The notes: generated by a model not told the origin, from the letters alone. 49,789 nucleotides of DNA from Alicyclobacillus sp. SP_1 (GCF_024706985.1 NZ_JAMCCX010000020.1:1-49789); one strand, 5' to 3'; shown: positions 33,593 to 43,287, numbered from the stretch's first letter. Translations and numbers: made by a program.

Positions 33593-35509
33593 CTAACGCG
33601 TCTCGCCCTGTTCGACCAACGCGTGAAAGAGAAACGACACATCGACCTCCACAGAAGCGGGCAGAGGCACGCAGAGCCGATACGCCAAGCTCCCGTTTTC
33701 TAAAGGAATCGTCTCCACAAAAGGTTCTCCCGCAGACGAGGGTAGGTCTAAGCGGACGGCCCCAACGTCAACTCGCCACTCCACGTTGCCCGCCTGGACA
33801 ACGGGAGGTACCGTGCTGATAAAGCGCTCGACAACCTCTGCAGGCCGCTTTAACGACAGGCGGTCGCGCAAGGTCAGAGTGGCGGCCTCCGAATACAAAC
33901 CGGAGCGCGACGCCTCTGCTCCTCCAACACCGTTCGCACTTTCTGGTTCTGCCATCCGTGAAGACCGTTCGGCGCCCTCGATTGCAGTGGGCGATCCGCT
34001 GCGGCGCCACACAAACTCGCGCCGAAACTCCCTCACGGTTTGACTCCGGTAGGCTGCCGACAGGTCGAGGGAGAACGCGACTTCGGGACCATCATTTCGA
34101 TATTCCAACACCGTGGCCACTGCCTCGCGCCCCTGCTGTTGCTCCTCACCTGCGACCAATGGCACTGAGTGCCCGCGAGACGAGGCTTGCACCGTCTCAT
34201 AGCGCTGATCCGTGAAATAAGAGCGAGTGTACGGTCCTGCACCGAGATCGGCAAGCAAGGCATGGTGGCCCACTTGTATCAGAAAATGACCTAAGTCGTT
34301 GTGATTGTGCGGCTCGTCGTTGTGCCCACCTTTGCTAGCAAAGAGCACTGGGATTCCATGAGCATAGTGCCTCTCAAGCACCACGCCGAGATTTGAGAAG
34401 TATTCGTGCGCTTCGGGCAAAGCGCGGCCGAACAAGGTCTTGTCCGTCCACAACACATCGTGAATCGCCGCGGCCGGATTGTGGATGAGCGAAGCGGTCG
34501 TGGAAAGAGCTGGTACACGACTGCCAACGCGTTCATGCAATCGGTGCAGCAAGCCCGTAATGGGGCGAAAATGATGGAAGGCATCAGAAAAGTTGAGGAA
34601 TGTTTCAGACGTCATCTGAACGCGCGCTGGAAAGGATGCAATGGCACGAATGCGCTCGTCTTCCAGTAAATCCACTCCGCCCGCCGTGGCATCGCAAAGC
34701 ATTTCGGCAAAGTACACAAAGTAACCAAAACCGTATTGCCAATAGGACACTCCTTCAGAGCAGCCACCATCTTCTCCAAAGCCTTCGAGAAAAACCTCCA
34801 TCGCGGCGATGCACCGATACAAGCATCCGGCCAAACGCTCCCGGTCGTCCATCATCAACAGTGCCGCCATGCCCGTACCACCCGCAGTCACGGAGGCCCA
34901 GTTCATCGGAGTCCACTCCCACCACCAACGCTCCGGATGATGAAAGAGCGGGCGAAACAGACGTCTCTCCATCTCCGCGCGCACGCGAAACACGACGTAT
35001 GGGTGAAGTCGATGCTGCAGCGCGTTGACGACTTCCGCGAGCAGATAGGAGACTTCCGCAGCGAAGATGTCCGCGTGCTCGTCCGGTGGCAACCTGTGCT
35101 GAGACGCCGCTTCGACACACACCGGAAGGTGTGCGGGAGCCGCCCAAGAATACTCGTCACAGATGGCCCAAATAAGGTTTTCAATCGCCTCCACATCCAT
35201 CGCCTGCTCGTCCGCCAAAGCTTCCATGAACAGCACCATCAAATACTTCCGCCGCAAGAGCCACGGCCCTTCGTAGCGCTGCCGCTCGCCCGATGTTGCA
35301 AATTCAATGAAATCACGAAACGACAGCGCTGGAGGCGCCTCAGTCCGCGCCGCCGCTGCCAGCGAGCGGATATCCGTACATAGCGGAGTGTCTGACAACC
35401 ATGTGAGCTTTCGGGTCATCGTCCGGTGCAGATAACCTGCACGCGCCTCGCGCCACGAAGCAGGGTCGGAGAAGAGACTCTCATGCAAGCACGAAAAGGA
35501 TACAGTCAC
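33593..35509 (-). CDS. Heparinase II/III-like polysaccharide lyase
   Basis: This protein of 638 residues has an N-terminal alpha barrel (about 1-340) and the Heparinase II/III C-terminal beta domain starting at about 360, where FASKGGHNDEPHNHNDLGHFLIQ carries the conserved Asn/His residues of the catalytic centre. Such enzymes cut uronic-acid-containing chains by beta-elimination. No signal peptide is visible, so it should act on imported oligomers. The start GTG at 35509 follows AAAGGAG by 6 bases. The gene lies between the ABC permeases and GH88 in one operon. The substrate class (alginate-, heparin- or rhamnogalacturonan-like) cannot be read from sequence. Confidence 0.85.
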   Translation of the reverse strand: MTVSFSCLHESLFSDPASWREARAGYLHRTMTRKLTWLSDTPLCTDIRSLAAAARTEAPPALSFRDFIEFATSGERQRYEGPWLLRRKYLMVLFMEALADEQAMDVEAIENLIWAICDEYSWAAPAHLPVCVEAASQHRLPPDEHADIFAAEVSYLLAEVVNALQHRLHPYVVFRVRAEMERRLFRPLFHHPERWWWEWTPMNWASVTAGGTGMAALLMMDDRERLAGCLYRCIAAMEVFLEGFGEDGGCSEGVSYWQYGFGYFVYFAEMLCDATAGGVDLLEDERIRAIASFPARVQMTSETFLNFSDAFHHFRPITGLLHRLHERVGSRVPALSTTASLIHNPAAAIHDVLWTDKTLFGRALPEAHEYFSNLGVVLERHYAHGIPVLFASKGGHNDEPHNHNDLGHFLIQVGHHALLADLGAGPYTRSYFTDQRYETVQASSRGHSVPLVAGEEQQQGREAVATVLEYRNDGPEVAFSLDLSAAYRSQTVREFRREFVWRRSGSPTAIEGAERSSRMAEPESANGVGGAEASRSGLYSEAATLTLRDRLSLKRPAEVVERFISTVPPVVQAGNVEWRVDVGAVRLDLPSSAGEPFVETIPLENGSLAYRLCVPLPASVEVDVSFLFHALVEQGETR

Positions 35510-35611
35510 AAGACACTCCTTTCCCCCCGCTTCCACACAGTGAAACCGGGGTAAGAGACAGCCCATCTTGGTTCATCACACCCCAGCATCGGCACTCGGG
35601 TTACCAGCGTA

Positions 35612-36529
35612 TCAGGTGATTTTGCCGAGAACGTTAGAGCCTTCATAGAGATAGCGTTGACTGAAGAAGTAGACCAAGACCATCGGCACCGTGAGCAACA
35701 TACTGCCCGCCATAATGAGGTTCCACGGTGGTATTTGACCGCGATTTGACGTCTGCGTCATCATGTAAATTCCTAACGCCAGAGGATAGAAACGCGTCTT
35801 CGAGATGTAAATGAGAGGTGCCAGAAACGAACCCCAATTGAACGTAAAGGTGAAGACACCCACCGTTGCAATCGGTGCAAACGAGAGCGGCAGAATGATA
35901 CGTCGCCAGATACCAAAGAAACCGAGACCGTCAATTTTAGCGGCATCGTCCAGTTCCGTAGGGATGGACATCATAAACTGTCGCATCAAGAAAATGTTGT
36001 ATGCGTTGCCGAACAGCTGCGGAACAATGAGTGGCCAGAACGTGTTAATCCAGTGGAAGTAGCGAAACAGAATGAACGTCGGGATGATGGTAACTTCGTA
36101 GGGAATCATCAAAGTGGCTATCGTCATGATGAACAAAATACGCTTTCCTGGCGCCCTCAAGCGCGCGAATGCGAAAGCAGCCATCGAGGACGAGATAATT
36201 TGTCCGGCAATGCTCGGAACCACGATGATGATGGAATTCAGAAAGAACTGGCCCATATCGTGATTCGTAAAGATGGACACATACTTCCCGAATTCAAAAT
36301 GCGTCGGAATGAAGTGCGGTGGAAAAGACGTAGCATATTCATTGTTCGAAAGCGACGTGGTGACCATCCACAGGAGCGGAAGCAGCATCAAGACAGCACC
36401 AAAGACAAGAACCAAGTAGACAATGAACTTGTTGGCTGCGGCTTTCGCCAATTTGGCGCGCCGGTAATTGCGATTGTTTCGGTCGTTGTTGGCTGGCACG
36501 CCAGGCGTTGTGGTCAGTGTCTGACTCAT
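35612..36529 (-). CDS. Carbohydrate ABC transporter permease (MalG type)
   Basis: This membrane protein of 305 residues has six predicted helices; the first is at about 33-55. The cytoplasmic EAA loop reads ELDDAAKIDGLGFFGIWRRIILP, the docking site for the ATPase. It belongs to the CUT1 sugar/oligosaccharide importers and pairs with the permease just upstream; the ATG touches the upstream stop (TAATG). No ATPase gene is found in this window, so a shared MsmX-type ATPase is expected. Confidence 0.93.
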   Translation of the reverse strand: MSQTLTTTPGVPANNDRNNRNYRRAKLAKAAANKFIVYLVLVFGAVLMLLPLLWMVTTSLSNNEYATSFPPHFIPTHFEFGKYVSIFTNHDMGQFFLNSIIIVVPSIAGQIISSSMAAFAFARLRAPGKRILFIMTIATLMIPYEVTIIPTFILFRYFHWINTFWPLIVPQLFGNAYNIFLMRQFMMSIPTELDDAAKIDGLGFFGIWRRIILPLSFAPIATVGVFTFTFNWGSFLAPLIYISKTRFYPLALGIYMMTQTSNRGQIPPWNLIMAGSMLLTVPMVLVYFFSQRYLYEGSNVLGKIT

Positions 36530-37425
36530 TACCGCACCTCCCCTTCATAATAGACCCAAGATCTCGACCAGCGAAGAACAACGAGCGTCAAAGCCATGAC
36601 AAAAATGAAGAAAATCCAAGCGACGGCGGATGCGTAACCCATTTTGAAATAGCCAAAAGCTTCGTGATACAGGTACGGAACCGCCATTACGGCCGCTTTG
36701 TTGTCTCGCGCAATAATATACACTTGCGTAAATACTTGAAGGGCACCAATGATGCCATTGATCAGATTGAACAAGACAATTGGAGACAGCATCGGCACAG
36801 TAATCATCAGAAATTGCCGAATTGGTCCGGCGCCTTCCATCGCACTTGCTTCATACATGTATTTCGGAATACCTTGGAGGCCCGCTAGAAACAGCACCAC
36901 ACCACTGCCAGCCGCCCACACACCCATCAGAATCAGGCCCGGCTTTATCCAAGCGGGATCGACAAACCAAGCAGGCCCATGAATTCCAAACCACCCAAGA
37001 ATTTCATTGAGGATACCCGACGGGGCCAATATCCATTGCCAGAGAAAGACGACTGCGACAATGGGCAACGTTGCCGGAAGGTAAAATACCGTTCGGAAAA
37101 ATCGGCGCAAGATAATATTTTGATTGAGCAACACGGCCAGAATAAGCGCTACCACAATGGACAGAGGAACCAGAATCAGTGCATAGTACGCCGTGTTTCC
37201 CATGGCCAGCCAAAATTGCGACGGCCCAAACAACACCCGTTTATAATTGGCGAGCCCAACCCACTGAGCAGGTTGTAGCAAATCCCAATTGGTGAAGCTG
37301 AGCACCAAGGAGGCAAGGAGTGGCCCCATCAAGAACACGATGAATCCAATTCCCCAAGGGGTGAGGAATAAATAAAATGCTAACGTTTCTTTCGCCTTCA
37401 TCGACATTCCTCTCGCCGAGCTCAT
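36529..37425 (-). CDS. Carbohydrate ABC transporter permease (MalF type)
   Basis: This protein of 298 residues has six helices and an EAA-like loop (YMYEASAMEGAGPIRQFLMITVPML). The N-terminus TLAFYLFLTPWGIGFIVFLMGPL is typical of the MalF-type CUT1 permease. ATG at 37425 is preceded by AGGAGGAGGGG. It forms the inner-membrane channel with the neighbouring MalG-type protein and receives substrate from the lipoprotein encoded about 100 bases upstream. Confidence 0.93.
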   Translation of the reverse strand: MSSARGMSMKAKETLAFYLFLTPWGIGFIVFLMGPLLASLVLSFTNWDLLQPAQWVGLANYKRVLFGPSQFWLAMGNTAYYALILVPLSIVVALILAVLLNQNIILRRFFRTVFYLPATLPIVAVVFLWQWILAPSGILNEILGWFGIHGPAWFVDPAWIKPGLILMGVWAAGSGVVLFLAGLQGIPKYMYEASAMEGAGPIRQFLMITVPMLSPIVLFNLINGIIGALQVFTQVYIIARDNKAAVMAVPYLYHEAFGYFKMGYASAVAWIFFIFVMALTLVVLRWSRSWVYYEGEVR

Positions 37426-37522
37426 TTATTCCCCTCCTCCTGTACCAGTGATGTTCGCGAGTGGCGATGACCCGAGAGAGGGCGAGTGCCCATGGCACTC
37501 GCCCACCCGCTCGAGAGAGAAC

Positions 37523-38857
37523 TCAGTTGCCAGCGAGAATAGAGTCGACTTTTTTGGTCGCGGCTTCTGTAGCTTTCTTGACCGTGGTGGTACCATCCCA
37601 AAGTGGCGTGAAGTCTTCCGAAATGTCTGTCTGCATTTCGTTCCACTGTGGTGGAATCCGCGGCGAGAAGATATCTTGCTGCGACAGCTCCATTTGTTTG
37701 TAGCTGAGACCGTCCGGCAATGTCTTCACCCAAGCCGATACATCCGCCTTGTTCGCAGGAATGTCCTCGTGATTCGTGACAATCGGCATTTCTCCGGCCG
37801 CACTCGTCATAAACTTGATGACTTTGAATGCCGTATTCTTGTGTGCAGAACCCGATGCGATGGCCAGACCTGTACCCGCTGTGACCATGCTCGGATGCCC
37901 TTCTGGAGCCACTGGCACTGGAGCAATTCCGAAGTCCATATGCGCATTCGAGAAGGACGAAATATCCCAGAAGCCAGAGATACTCATCGCGTTTTTATTT
38001 TCCAAGAAGAGATTGTCGCGGTTAATGTCGGAACCGTAGTCTGCCCACTGCTTAGCATCCGGAGAGACGTGGTACTTGTAAATCAAATTCCAGTAGAACT
38101 GCAAACCTTTCCGGAATGCTGCACTGTCCATGGTTGCCTTCGTTCCCGCTTGGTTCACTTCATGTCCGCCAGCGGAGTGGGTGAACGCAAGATACTCAGG
38201 CCACCAGTTGTCTACGGCGCAACCCCATTGAACGGTCTTTCCATCTTTGACAATCGTCAATTTGCGCGCATCCGTGAGAAATTGAGACCAAGTCCACCCG
38301 GCCTTCGGATACGCCAATCCAGCTTTCTTAAACATCTTCTTGTTGTAGAATAGCGCGATATAACCGCCGCGGTCTGGCAGGGCATATAGTTTGTTGTTAT
38401 ACATATAACCACTCACATAGCCCTTGGAGTAGATTTGGTGAACGTGCATGTCTGCCTTTTTGACGTAGGACGAGAGACTGATGATGGCTCCTTTTGCAGC
38501 CAACGGTGCATAGTCTTGAGAGACTTCGACAATGTCTGGCGAGTCGCCACCCGCAATCATCGTCTCTAACTTTTCATCGTAGTTCGTATTCGGCAACAGC
38601 TTGACAGATACCGTCACATTCGGATGCGACTTAGTGTAGAGGTCAGCCCGCTCTTGATATGTCTTTTGGTCGAGCGAGGAGCCCCACATGGTCAGTACCA
38701 AGTGAATTTTCTTGGCCGACGAGGTCGTGGCGGCCGGAGTCGAACTGGAACTGTTCGACGTGTTGTTACTAGCGGCTGTTCCGCAACCGGCAACCAACAT
38801 GCCCACGCCAATGGTCGACATCGCCATGACTGAAACCCGTTTCATTCTTCGATTCAA
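37523..38857 (-). CDS. Sugar-binding lipoprotein of the ABC importer
   Basis: This extracellular solute-binding protein (family 1) has about 444 residues. The signal peptide ends in the lipobox VAGC, after which a Ser/Asn/Thr-rich linker leads to the two-lobed domain beginning KIHLVLTMWGSSLDQKTYQERADLYTK. A TTG at 38857 lies 4 bases behind GGAGGA and fits better than the ATG four codons on. The frame open to 38965 is too long. It captures an oligosaccharide and passes it to the permeases downstream. It opens the operon that ends with GH88. Confidence 0.9.
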   Translation of the reverse strand: MNRRMKRVSVMAMSTIGVGMLVAGCGTAASNNTSNSSSSTPAATTSSAKKIHLVLTMWGSSLDQKTYQERADLYTKSHPNVTVSVKLLPNTNYDEKLETMIAGGDSPDIVEVSQDYAPLAAKGAIISLSSYVKKADMHVHQIYSKGYVSGYMYNNKLYALPDRGGYIALFYNKKMFKKAGLAYPKAGWTWSQFLTDARKLTIVKDGKTVQWGCAVDNWWPEYLAFTHSAGGHEVNQAGTKATMDSAAFRKGLQFYWNLIYKYHVSPDAKQWADYGSDINRDNLFLENKNAMSISGFWDISSFSNAHMDFGIAPVPVAPEGHPSMVTAGTGLAIASGSAHKNTAFKVIKFMTSAAGEMPIVTNHEDIPANKADVSAWVKTLPDGLSYKQMELSQQDIFSPRIPPQWNEMQTDISEDFTPLWDGTTTVKKATEAATKKVDSILAGN

Positions 38858-39183
38858 AATTTCCTCCCCCTTTTCTTTTAAAAACAGCGAGTACACGAAC
38901 CAACGCCATCGACTCTCCAAAAAGAGACTTGAGAGAAAGCAGTCGCCCGCACTTTTCCCCTGCATACGCTTTCAAGCGTCCGAGAGAACGGCTCGAGATG
39001 AGCCCGTTAACAAGCGACCAAGGAATTAGTTATTGTTACTGCATTATAACGATAACATTGAGTCAATTCAACAAAAATTCTCTATCCTTTTCGAAAAAAT
39101 TTCTATGCCCATAGAATACCTCGATGACAATGGCGAAGCGACAACCCTCATGCCGCTTCGCCCATACCAATGCAGCAGACAAC
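38858..39183. other. Leader and intergenic region of the ABC operon
   Basis: This 326-base gap holds the promoter at 39043-39071 and a leader of about 170 bases in front of the lipoprotein gene. The leader shows no riboswitch I can recognise. The stop of the DUF5054 gene forms the other border, so the DUF5054 gene is likely transcribed separately. Confidence 0.5.
39043..39071 (-). promoter_or_regulatory. Promoter of the ABC-lyase-GH88 operon
   Basis: On the minus strand TTGAAT (39066-39071) and TATAAT (39043-39048) are exactly 17 bases apart. The spacer contains TGTTATCG running into the -10, and TTAT/ATAA half-sites surround AACG there, so a repressor may bind in this position. The regulator is not in the operon. 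Confidence 0.7.
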
Positions 39184-41331
39184 TCAGGTCGAACGCAGCA
39201 AAGAGACTCGAAAGCGATACCTCATATCTCCCTCAAACCACATGGGAAAGTTGGTTCCCCACACATTGTTGTGCAAATTGAAGTGAAAAATTCCTGGATT
39301 TTGGGCAATGGTTCGGTCGAAGCGGAGAAGTCCTGGAGCCCCGACTGCCACGAGAGGTGCATCGAGAGTCTCAATCAAGGCGCTTCCATCGGCCCCGTTA
39401 TAGCGAAGTCCTCGTCCAAGTGCATGTAAATTACGATTTCCACCTCTGACCACCTGTACAGGCGAAACCCATTCGCCCAATTTGTGCAGTTGCCAGTTGG
39501 TTGGATGGTCAACATTCAGTCCAAAGGAAAACCAACTAGCTTCGGGTAGACGATAAGCATCTTTGTGCAGACAATCGAGACGGATGTCGATTCGTTCGGA
39601 AGTCTTTGAAAATGCATATTCTACGACAACCTGCGCCGGAGCACCCGCATCGAGTGTCGCCCATTCCGGAAGTTGCAATTCTGCACGCACGATGTCACAG
39701 TCTCCCTGCTCCCAGCGCACGAGCCCACGAGCCACCGCCTCCACTGTGCGGTGATGCACTGGAGGTTCTAGGGACTCAATGCCCGGTTTTCCAAAGTCAC
39801 ACGTAATCCACGTCTCGTATTCCGTTCGTCCACGTGAGCAGTAGTCTTGATACCAGCGGCGGTAATCCTCTGCATCAAAGACCTCGTACGTATACACGCC
39901 AAGGCGAATGGCGCCCCCCGCCCAATCGCGTCCAGTCGCATCGCAGAGCTGCGATATCGCCCCGGTGTTGTCCCAGGTCGCGTCAAACAAGCCAAGAGAG
40001 TAGCTCTCTCCCGCCACCAGCGGCAGTCTTTTTACACTGGCAACCTCCGTCTCGGTTTGCGTCATCGTCGCCTTCCCGGTCGTCCTATCCTCAGACTGCG
40101 CTCGCGATTCGCTCACCAGCAACGCACTCGGACAAAGCGCCGCCAACGCCTCGCTCGCCTCCTCTTCCAGCTCTCGCGGCAAGGCTCGCATTGCCTTTGT
40201 CACATAGTCGCGCTGCTCCTGCCAAGATTGCTCTACAAACGAGTAGCTACACTTCTCGTCTCGAGTCTTCCGAGCCCAGTCGTAGACGTATTCACAGCCT
40301 TTCGGCGCGAGAACGACCGGTATTTTGTCAGCGCTCCGAGCCTGTCCAAAATCGCCTTTCGCATAGTTCACATAGTCCGTCAGGTAAGTCTTGATATCCA
40401 CGCCCCAGGTGTGCTCCGGCACGAGTAGCAGCCACTCGCTAAACTCCTTATAAATGGCGCTATCGTCCGCCAATTTCCCCGCCTCGAGCCAAGCATCGCG
40501 GCAGCGCAATAGAGCGCGAAATTGCGCAACCTTGAGCGGATCCGTCCCAATTCCATGAATCCACGTGTCTCCAATTTCCTCGCTGACGACTGGCAACTGT
40601 TCTTTGACCTTCCCCAGCTTTCGGGCAAAAGCGTCCATCGTGGATGGGCCAATTTCCGCGCCCGGAAACCGCACACCCAGGTCCGCGTACAGCGCATCCA
40701 AAGCCTCTGCAGCCTGCGGGCCATGGTTATCGTGGGTATGCGCAAAGACCAGAGCGTCCGGCAGACCCTCGATACAGAGCGCCTCCCCGTACGAGTCGTG
40801 GTAAGCCACGATGACCTCCGTGCCGTCTGCCGTGCGCCAGCGGAAAACGGGGGGAACCTGCGGTACGGCTGAACCTGGATTGACGCCAATGTGGAAAAAT
40901 TCCACTCCATTTTTCGCCAATAGACGCGCCACGGCCAACGTGTGCCCCGGTACGTCCGTCATTTTCGCGGCAACAGTCTGCTTGCCAAACCGCCTGTCGA
41001 GCTCTTTCGACAGCGACAAGCCAAACTCGAAGAGTCGTTCGTCTGCCAGTTCTGAATGCATGGTGAACGGAAGTGCGTGCCACGCGATTCGACCAGCCTC
41101 AATCGCTTCCTCCATCCGCTTTCGATCCGCTGCACCAGCCACTTTCAAGTAATGATGGATGAGCCAACTGCCCGTGGTCCAAAGAAATTCGCCGGGCCGC
41201 TGTTCTGCCAGGTTGAGCGCACGCGGAATGTATTCATCGACGTACGTCTGAATGACATTTTTAGCTAAATCAGTGAATCCGACGTCAAGATGGGTTTTGA
41301 AGATAACATGGACCCTCTCGATGCTCGACAT
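39184..41331 (-). CDS. DUF5054 / GH38-like glycosidase
   Basis: This protein of 715 residues begins with a GH38-type barrel. THLDVGFTD has the His14-x-Asp16 metal pair seen in alpha-mannosidases, and AHTHDNHGP carries further candidate metal ligands near residue 195. A long beta-sandwich follows from about 430. The overall layout matches proteins annotated DUF5054. It has no signal peptide. The ATG at 41331, 8 bases after AGGAGG, is preferred to the one two codons upstream. It lies upstream of the lyase/GH88 operon on the same strand, so it may trim side sugars from the same polymer. Activity is inferred only from fold and neighbours. Confidence 0.75.
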   Translation of the reverse strand: MSSIERVHVIFKTHLDVGFTDLAKNVIQTYVDEYIPRALNLAEQRPGEFLWTTGSWLIHHYLKVAGAADRKRMEEAIEAGRIAWHALPFTMHSELADERLFEFGLSLSKELDRRFGKQTVAAKMTDVPGHTLAVARLLAKNGVEFFHIGVNPGSAVPQVPPVFRWRTADGTEVIVAYHDSYGEALCIEGLPDALVFAHTHDNHGPQAAEALDALYADLGVRFPGAEIGPSTMDAFARKLGKVKEQLPVVSEEIGDTWIHGIGTDPLKVAQFRALLRCRDAWLEAGKLADDSAIYKEFSEWLLLVPEHTWGVDIKTYLTDYVNYAKGDFGQARSADKIPVVLAPKGCEYVYDWARKTRDEKCSYSFVEQSWQEQRDYVTKAMRALPRELEEEASEALAALCPSALLVSESRAQSEDRTTGKATMTQTETEVASVKRLPLVAGESYSLGLFDATWDNTGAISQLCDATGRDWAGGAIRLGVYTYEVFDAEDYRRWYQDYCSRGRTEYETWITCDFGKPGIESLEPPVHHRTVEAVARGLVRWEQGDCDIVRAELQLPEWATLDAGAPAQVVVEYAFSKTSERIDIRLDCLHKDAYRLPEASWFSFGLNVDHPTNWQLHKLGEWVSPVQVVRGGNRNLHALGRGLRYNGADGSALIETLDAPLVAVGAPGLLRFDRTIAQNPGIFHFNLHNNVWGTNFPMWFEGDMRYRFRVSLLRST

Positions 41332-41523
41332 CCGCATCGCCTCCTTTTAATTCGCAGAAATAACTTATTGTCCACATTGTACACGCTACCGCCGCACGGC
41401 CAAAGTCCTCCACCTGTATGCCCTCGGTATGGTGTCGACTGGCTCCGGTGTATGCTAGGAGCAGAGATACGGTCCAAGCATAAGCTAGGCGCTTCCTTAT
41501 AGTTCACCAAAAACAACGCCAAA

Positions 41524-42459
41524 ATGGAGATGAGTGCACTGGAACTCTATTTTTTAGGAACTGGCGCAGGACTGCCAAGCAAGGACAGAAATGTGACCTC
41601 CATCGCGCTTCGGATGGAACAAGAAACAGCTTCTTTCTGGCTCTTTGACTGCGGCGAAGGGACTCAGCACCAGATGCTCGCCTCACCGTTGAAGCCTGCA
41701 AAATTAGAGCGGATTTTCATCACACACCTTCATGGCGATCACGTCTTTGGACTCCCGGGCTTGCTCAGTAGCCGTGGCTTTCAATCTGGAACCGGACCTG
41801 TGACGATTTACGGTCCAACCGGTATTCGGTCCTTTGTAGAGATGTCCCTCGAGCTCAGTGAAACACATTTGCCCTACGCCGTAGAAACGGTGGAAATTGA
41901 CGAGGGCAGCGTGATGGAATGCCCACCTTTCACCGTTCACTGCCGCCGCTTAAATCACGGCATCCCCTCATTTGGCTATCGCCTCGAGGAGAAGCCGCGT
42001 CCCGGAGCGCTGCAAGACCACGTTCTGCAGGAATGGGGGATACCCGAGGGTCCACTCTACGGTCAACTCAAAGCAGGGCAGGACGTAGTCCTCGACGACG
42101 GTAGAATCATTCGTGCGAAAGATGTTCTCGGCCCCTCCCGGCCGGGTCGCATTATCACGATTCTCGGGGACACGCGCCCGTGCGCTGCCAGCGTCGCCCT
42201 GGCCGCCGACTCCACCCTGCTCGTGCACGAAGCTACTTATATGGTTCGAGATGCCAGTCGTGCTCTCTGCTATCATCACTCCACCACCGCAGACGCAGCG
42301 AATGTCGCGAAAGCTGCCAATGCCACGAAACTCATAGTGACGCATTTGAGCTCAAGATATCGAGCAGACGAAATGGACAACTATTTGGCCGAAGCAACTG
42401 CCATCTTCCCCAATACGCAAGTCGCACGGGATGACTTGTCCGTTCCTCTACCTGTCTAG
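41524..42459 (+). CDS. rnz: Ribonuclease Z (tRNase Z)
   Basis: This metallo-beta-lactamase-fold enzyme of 311 residues has HLHGDH at 68-73 binding two zinc ions and the family start LYFLGTGAGLPSKDRNVTS. HSTTADAANVAK and THLSSRYRADEM near the end supply the remaining ligands. It trims the 3' end of tRNA precursors. The ATG at 41524 has no clear ribosome site; GGAG within the second codon could serve a CTG or shorter start at the conserved ELYFLG. It is divergent from the DUF5054 gene and unrelated to the sugar operons. Confidence 0.92.
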   Translation: MEMSALELYFLGTGAGLPSKDRNVTSIALRMEQETASFWLFDCGEGTQHQMLASPLKPAKLERIFITHLHGDHVFGLPGLLSSRGFQSGTGPVTIYGPTGIRSFVEMSLELSETHLPYAVETVEIDEGSVMECPPFTVHCRRLNHGIPSFGYRLEEKPRPGALQDHVLQEWGIPEGPLYGQLKAGQDVVLDDGRIIRAKDVLGPSRPGRIITILGDTRPCAASVALAADSTLLVHEATYMVRDASRALCYHHSTTADAANVAKAANATKLIVTHLSSRYRADEMDNYLAEATAIFPNTQVARDDLSVPLPV

Positions 42460-42603
42460 GCAGAATAAATCGGGCCACGGCACATCTGTCCCCGTTTTCA
42501 CGCCGCTCTGATGCATAAGATGACAGCACAAGCAGGAGACAGAAACTAAAGGACACTTGACATAAAAGGCTCATCGAAAATGTGGGATTCGGGGGGAATA
42601 AAC

Positions 42604-43287
42604 GTGGCTCGATTCGAACGACTGCGCTGGGTGCCCATGCTCATCCGCGCCTACTATGATGCAGAGGCGCGCCTACGCAACCAGGCGGAGAAAGGATTTC
42701 CTCAATCCCCGGTCACCGAAGCACATCGCCAAGACACAGGTCGTATAGCGCCGAACGAAACCTCCACTCGTTCTCCCCATCACCCACAGGCCCGAAGAAA
42801 AGCGCGAGCGCGCATGTCCAGCCAGCGGATCGGCCAAAAGAGAACAGTCCGCGCGGCGCACTCAGGAAAACGCCGTCAGCCAGAAACGAGAACCAGCACC
42901 TCCACCGGAACGACGTCCACTCGTTCCACAGCATCTGGTTCTACAGCATCTAGTTCCACATTGTCTGGCGGCCCGCAGATCTACAGCAAGGCTCGTCTAC
43001 TCCGCGAACTGCGCGCGGCCAATCAAAAGCTGCGGAGTTTGGACGAAATGCGTCAGCAACTGAATGGCATTGGTCTATCACTTGAAGAATTTGGACGACG
43101 GCTCGACGAGTGGAGCGAGAAGTCCACGATGAGCAACAGCCAAGTGACGGCCCCGTCTCCGTTACCTAGGCGCGGCGATGAGACACTGGACGCCCCCCGC
43201 TATCCACACGGGCTCACCATGCAGCCGCAGCGTCCTATCAATCCTCACAGTGGCACGCATCCTCCAGTTCTTGCGCCAATGGAATAG
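42604..43287 (+). CDS. Hypothetical protein with a Ser/Thr-rich middle
   Basis: This protein of 227 residues uses GTG at 42604, 6 bases after GGGGGG; the frame opens at 42580. The N-terminal 25 residues are amphipathic (RFERLRWVPMLIRAYYDAEARLRNQ). The middle is basic and then runs into Thr/Ser/Gly repeats (TSTSTGTTSTRSTASGST). A short coiled-coil-like helix (LLRELRAANQKLRSLDEMRQQL) follows. I do not recognise the family. The layout suggests a disordered linker between two short helices. Confidence 0.5.
   Translation: MARFERLRWVPMLIRAYYDAEARLRNQAEKGFPQSPVTEAHRQDTGRIAPNETSTRSPHHPQARRKARARMSSQRIGQKRTVRAAHSGKRRQPETRTSTSTGTTSTRSTASGSTASSSTLSGGPQIYSKARLLRELRAANQKLRSLDEMRQQLNGIGLSLEEFGRRLDEWSEKSTMSNSQVTAPSPLPRRGDETLDAPRYPHGLTMQPQRPINPHSGTHPPVLAPME

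Noticed and set aside
39847-40428. 193-codon plus-strand ORF inside the DUF5054 gene
   Set aside because: Antisense shadow of a GC-rich real gene, Arg/Pro/Ser-rich without domain features.
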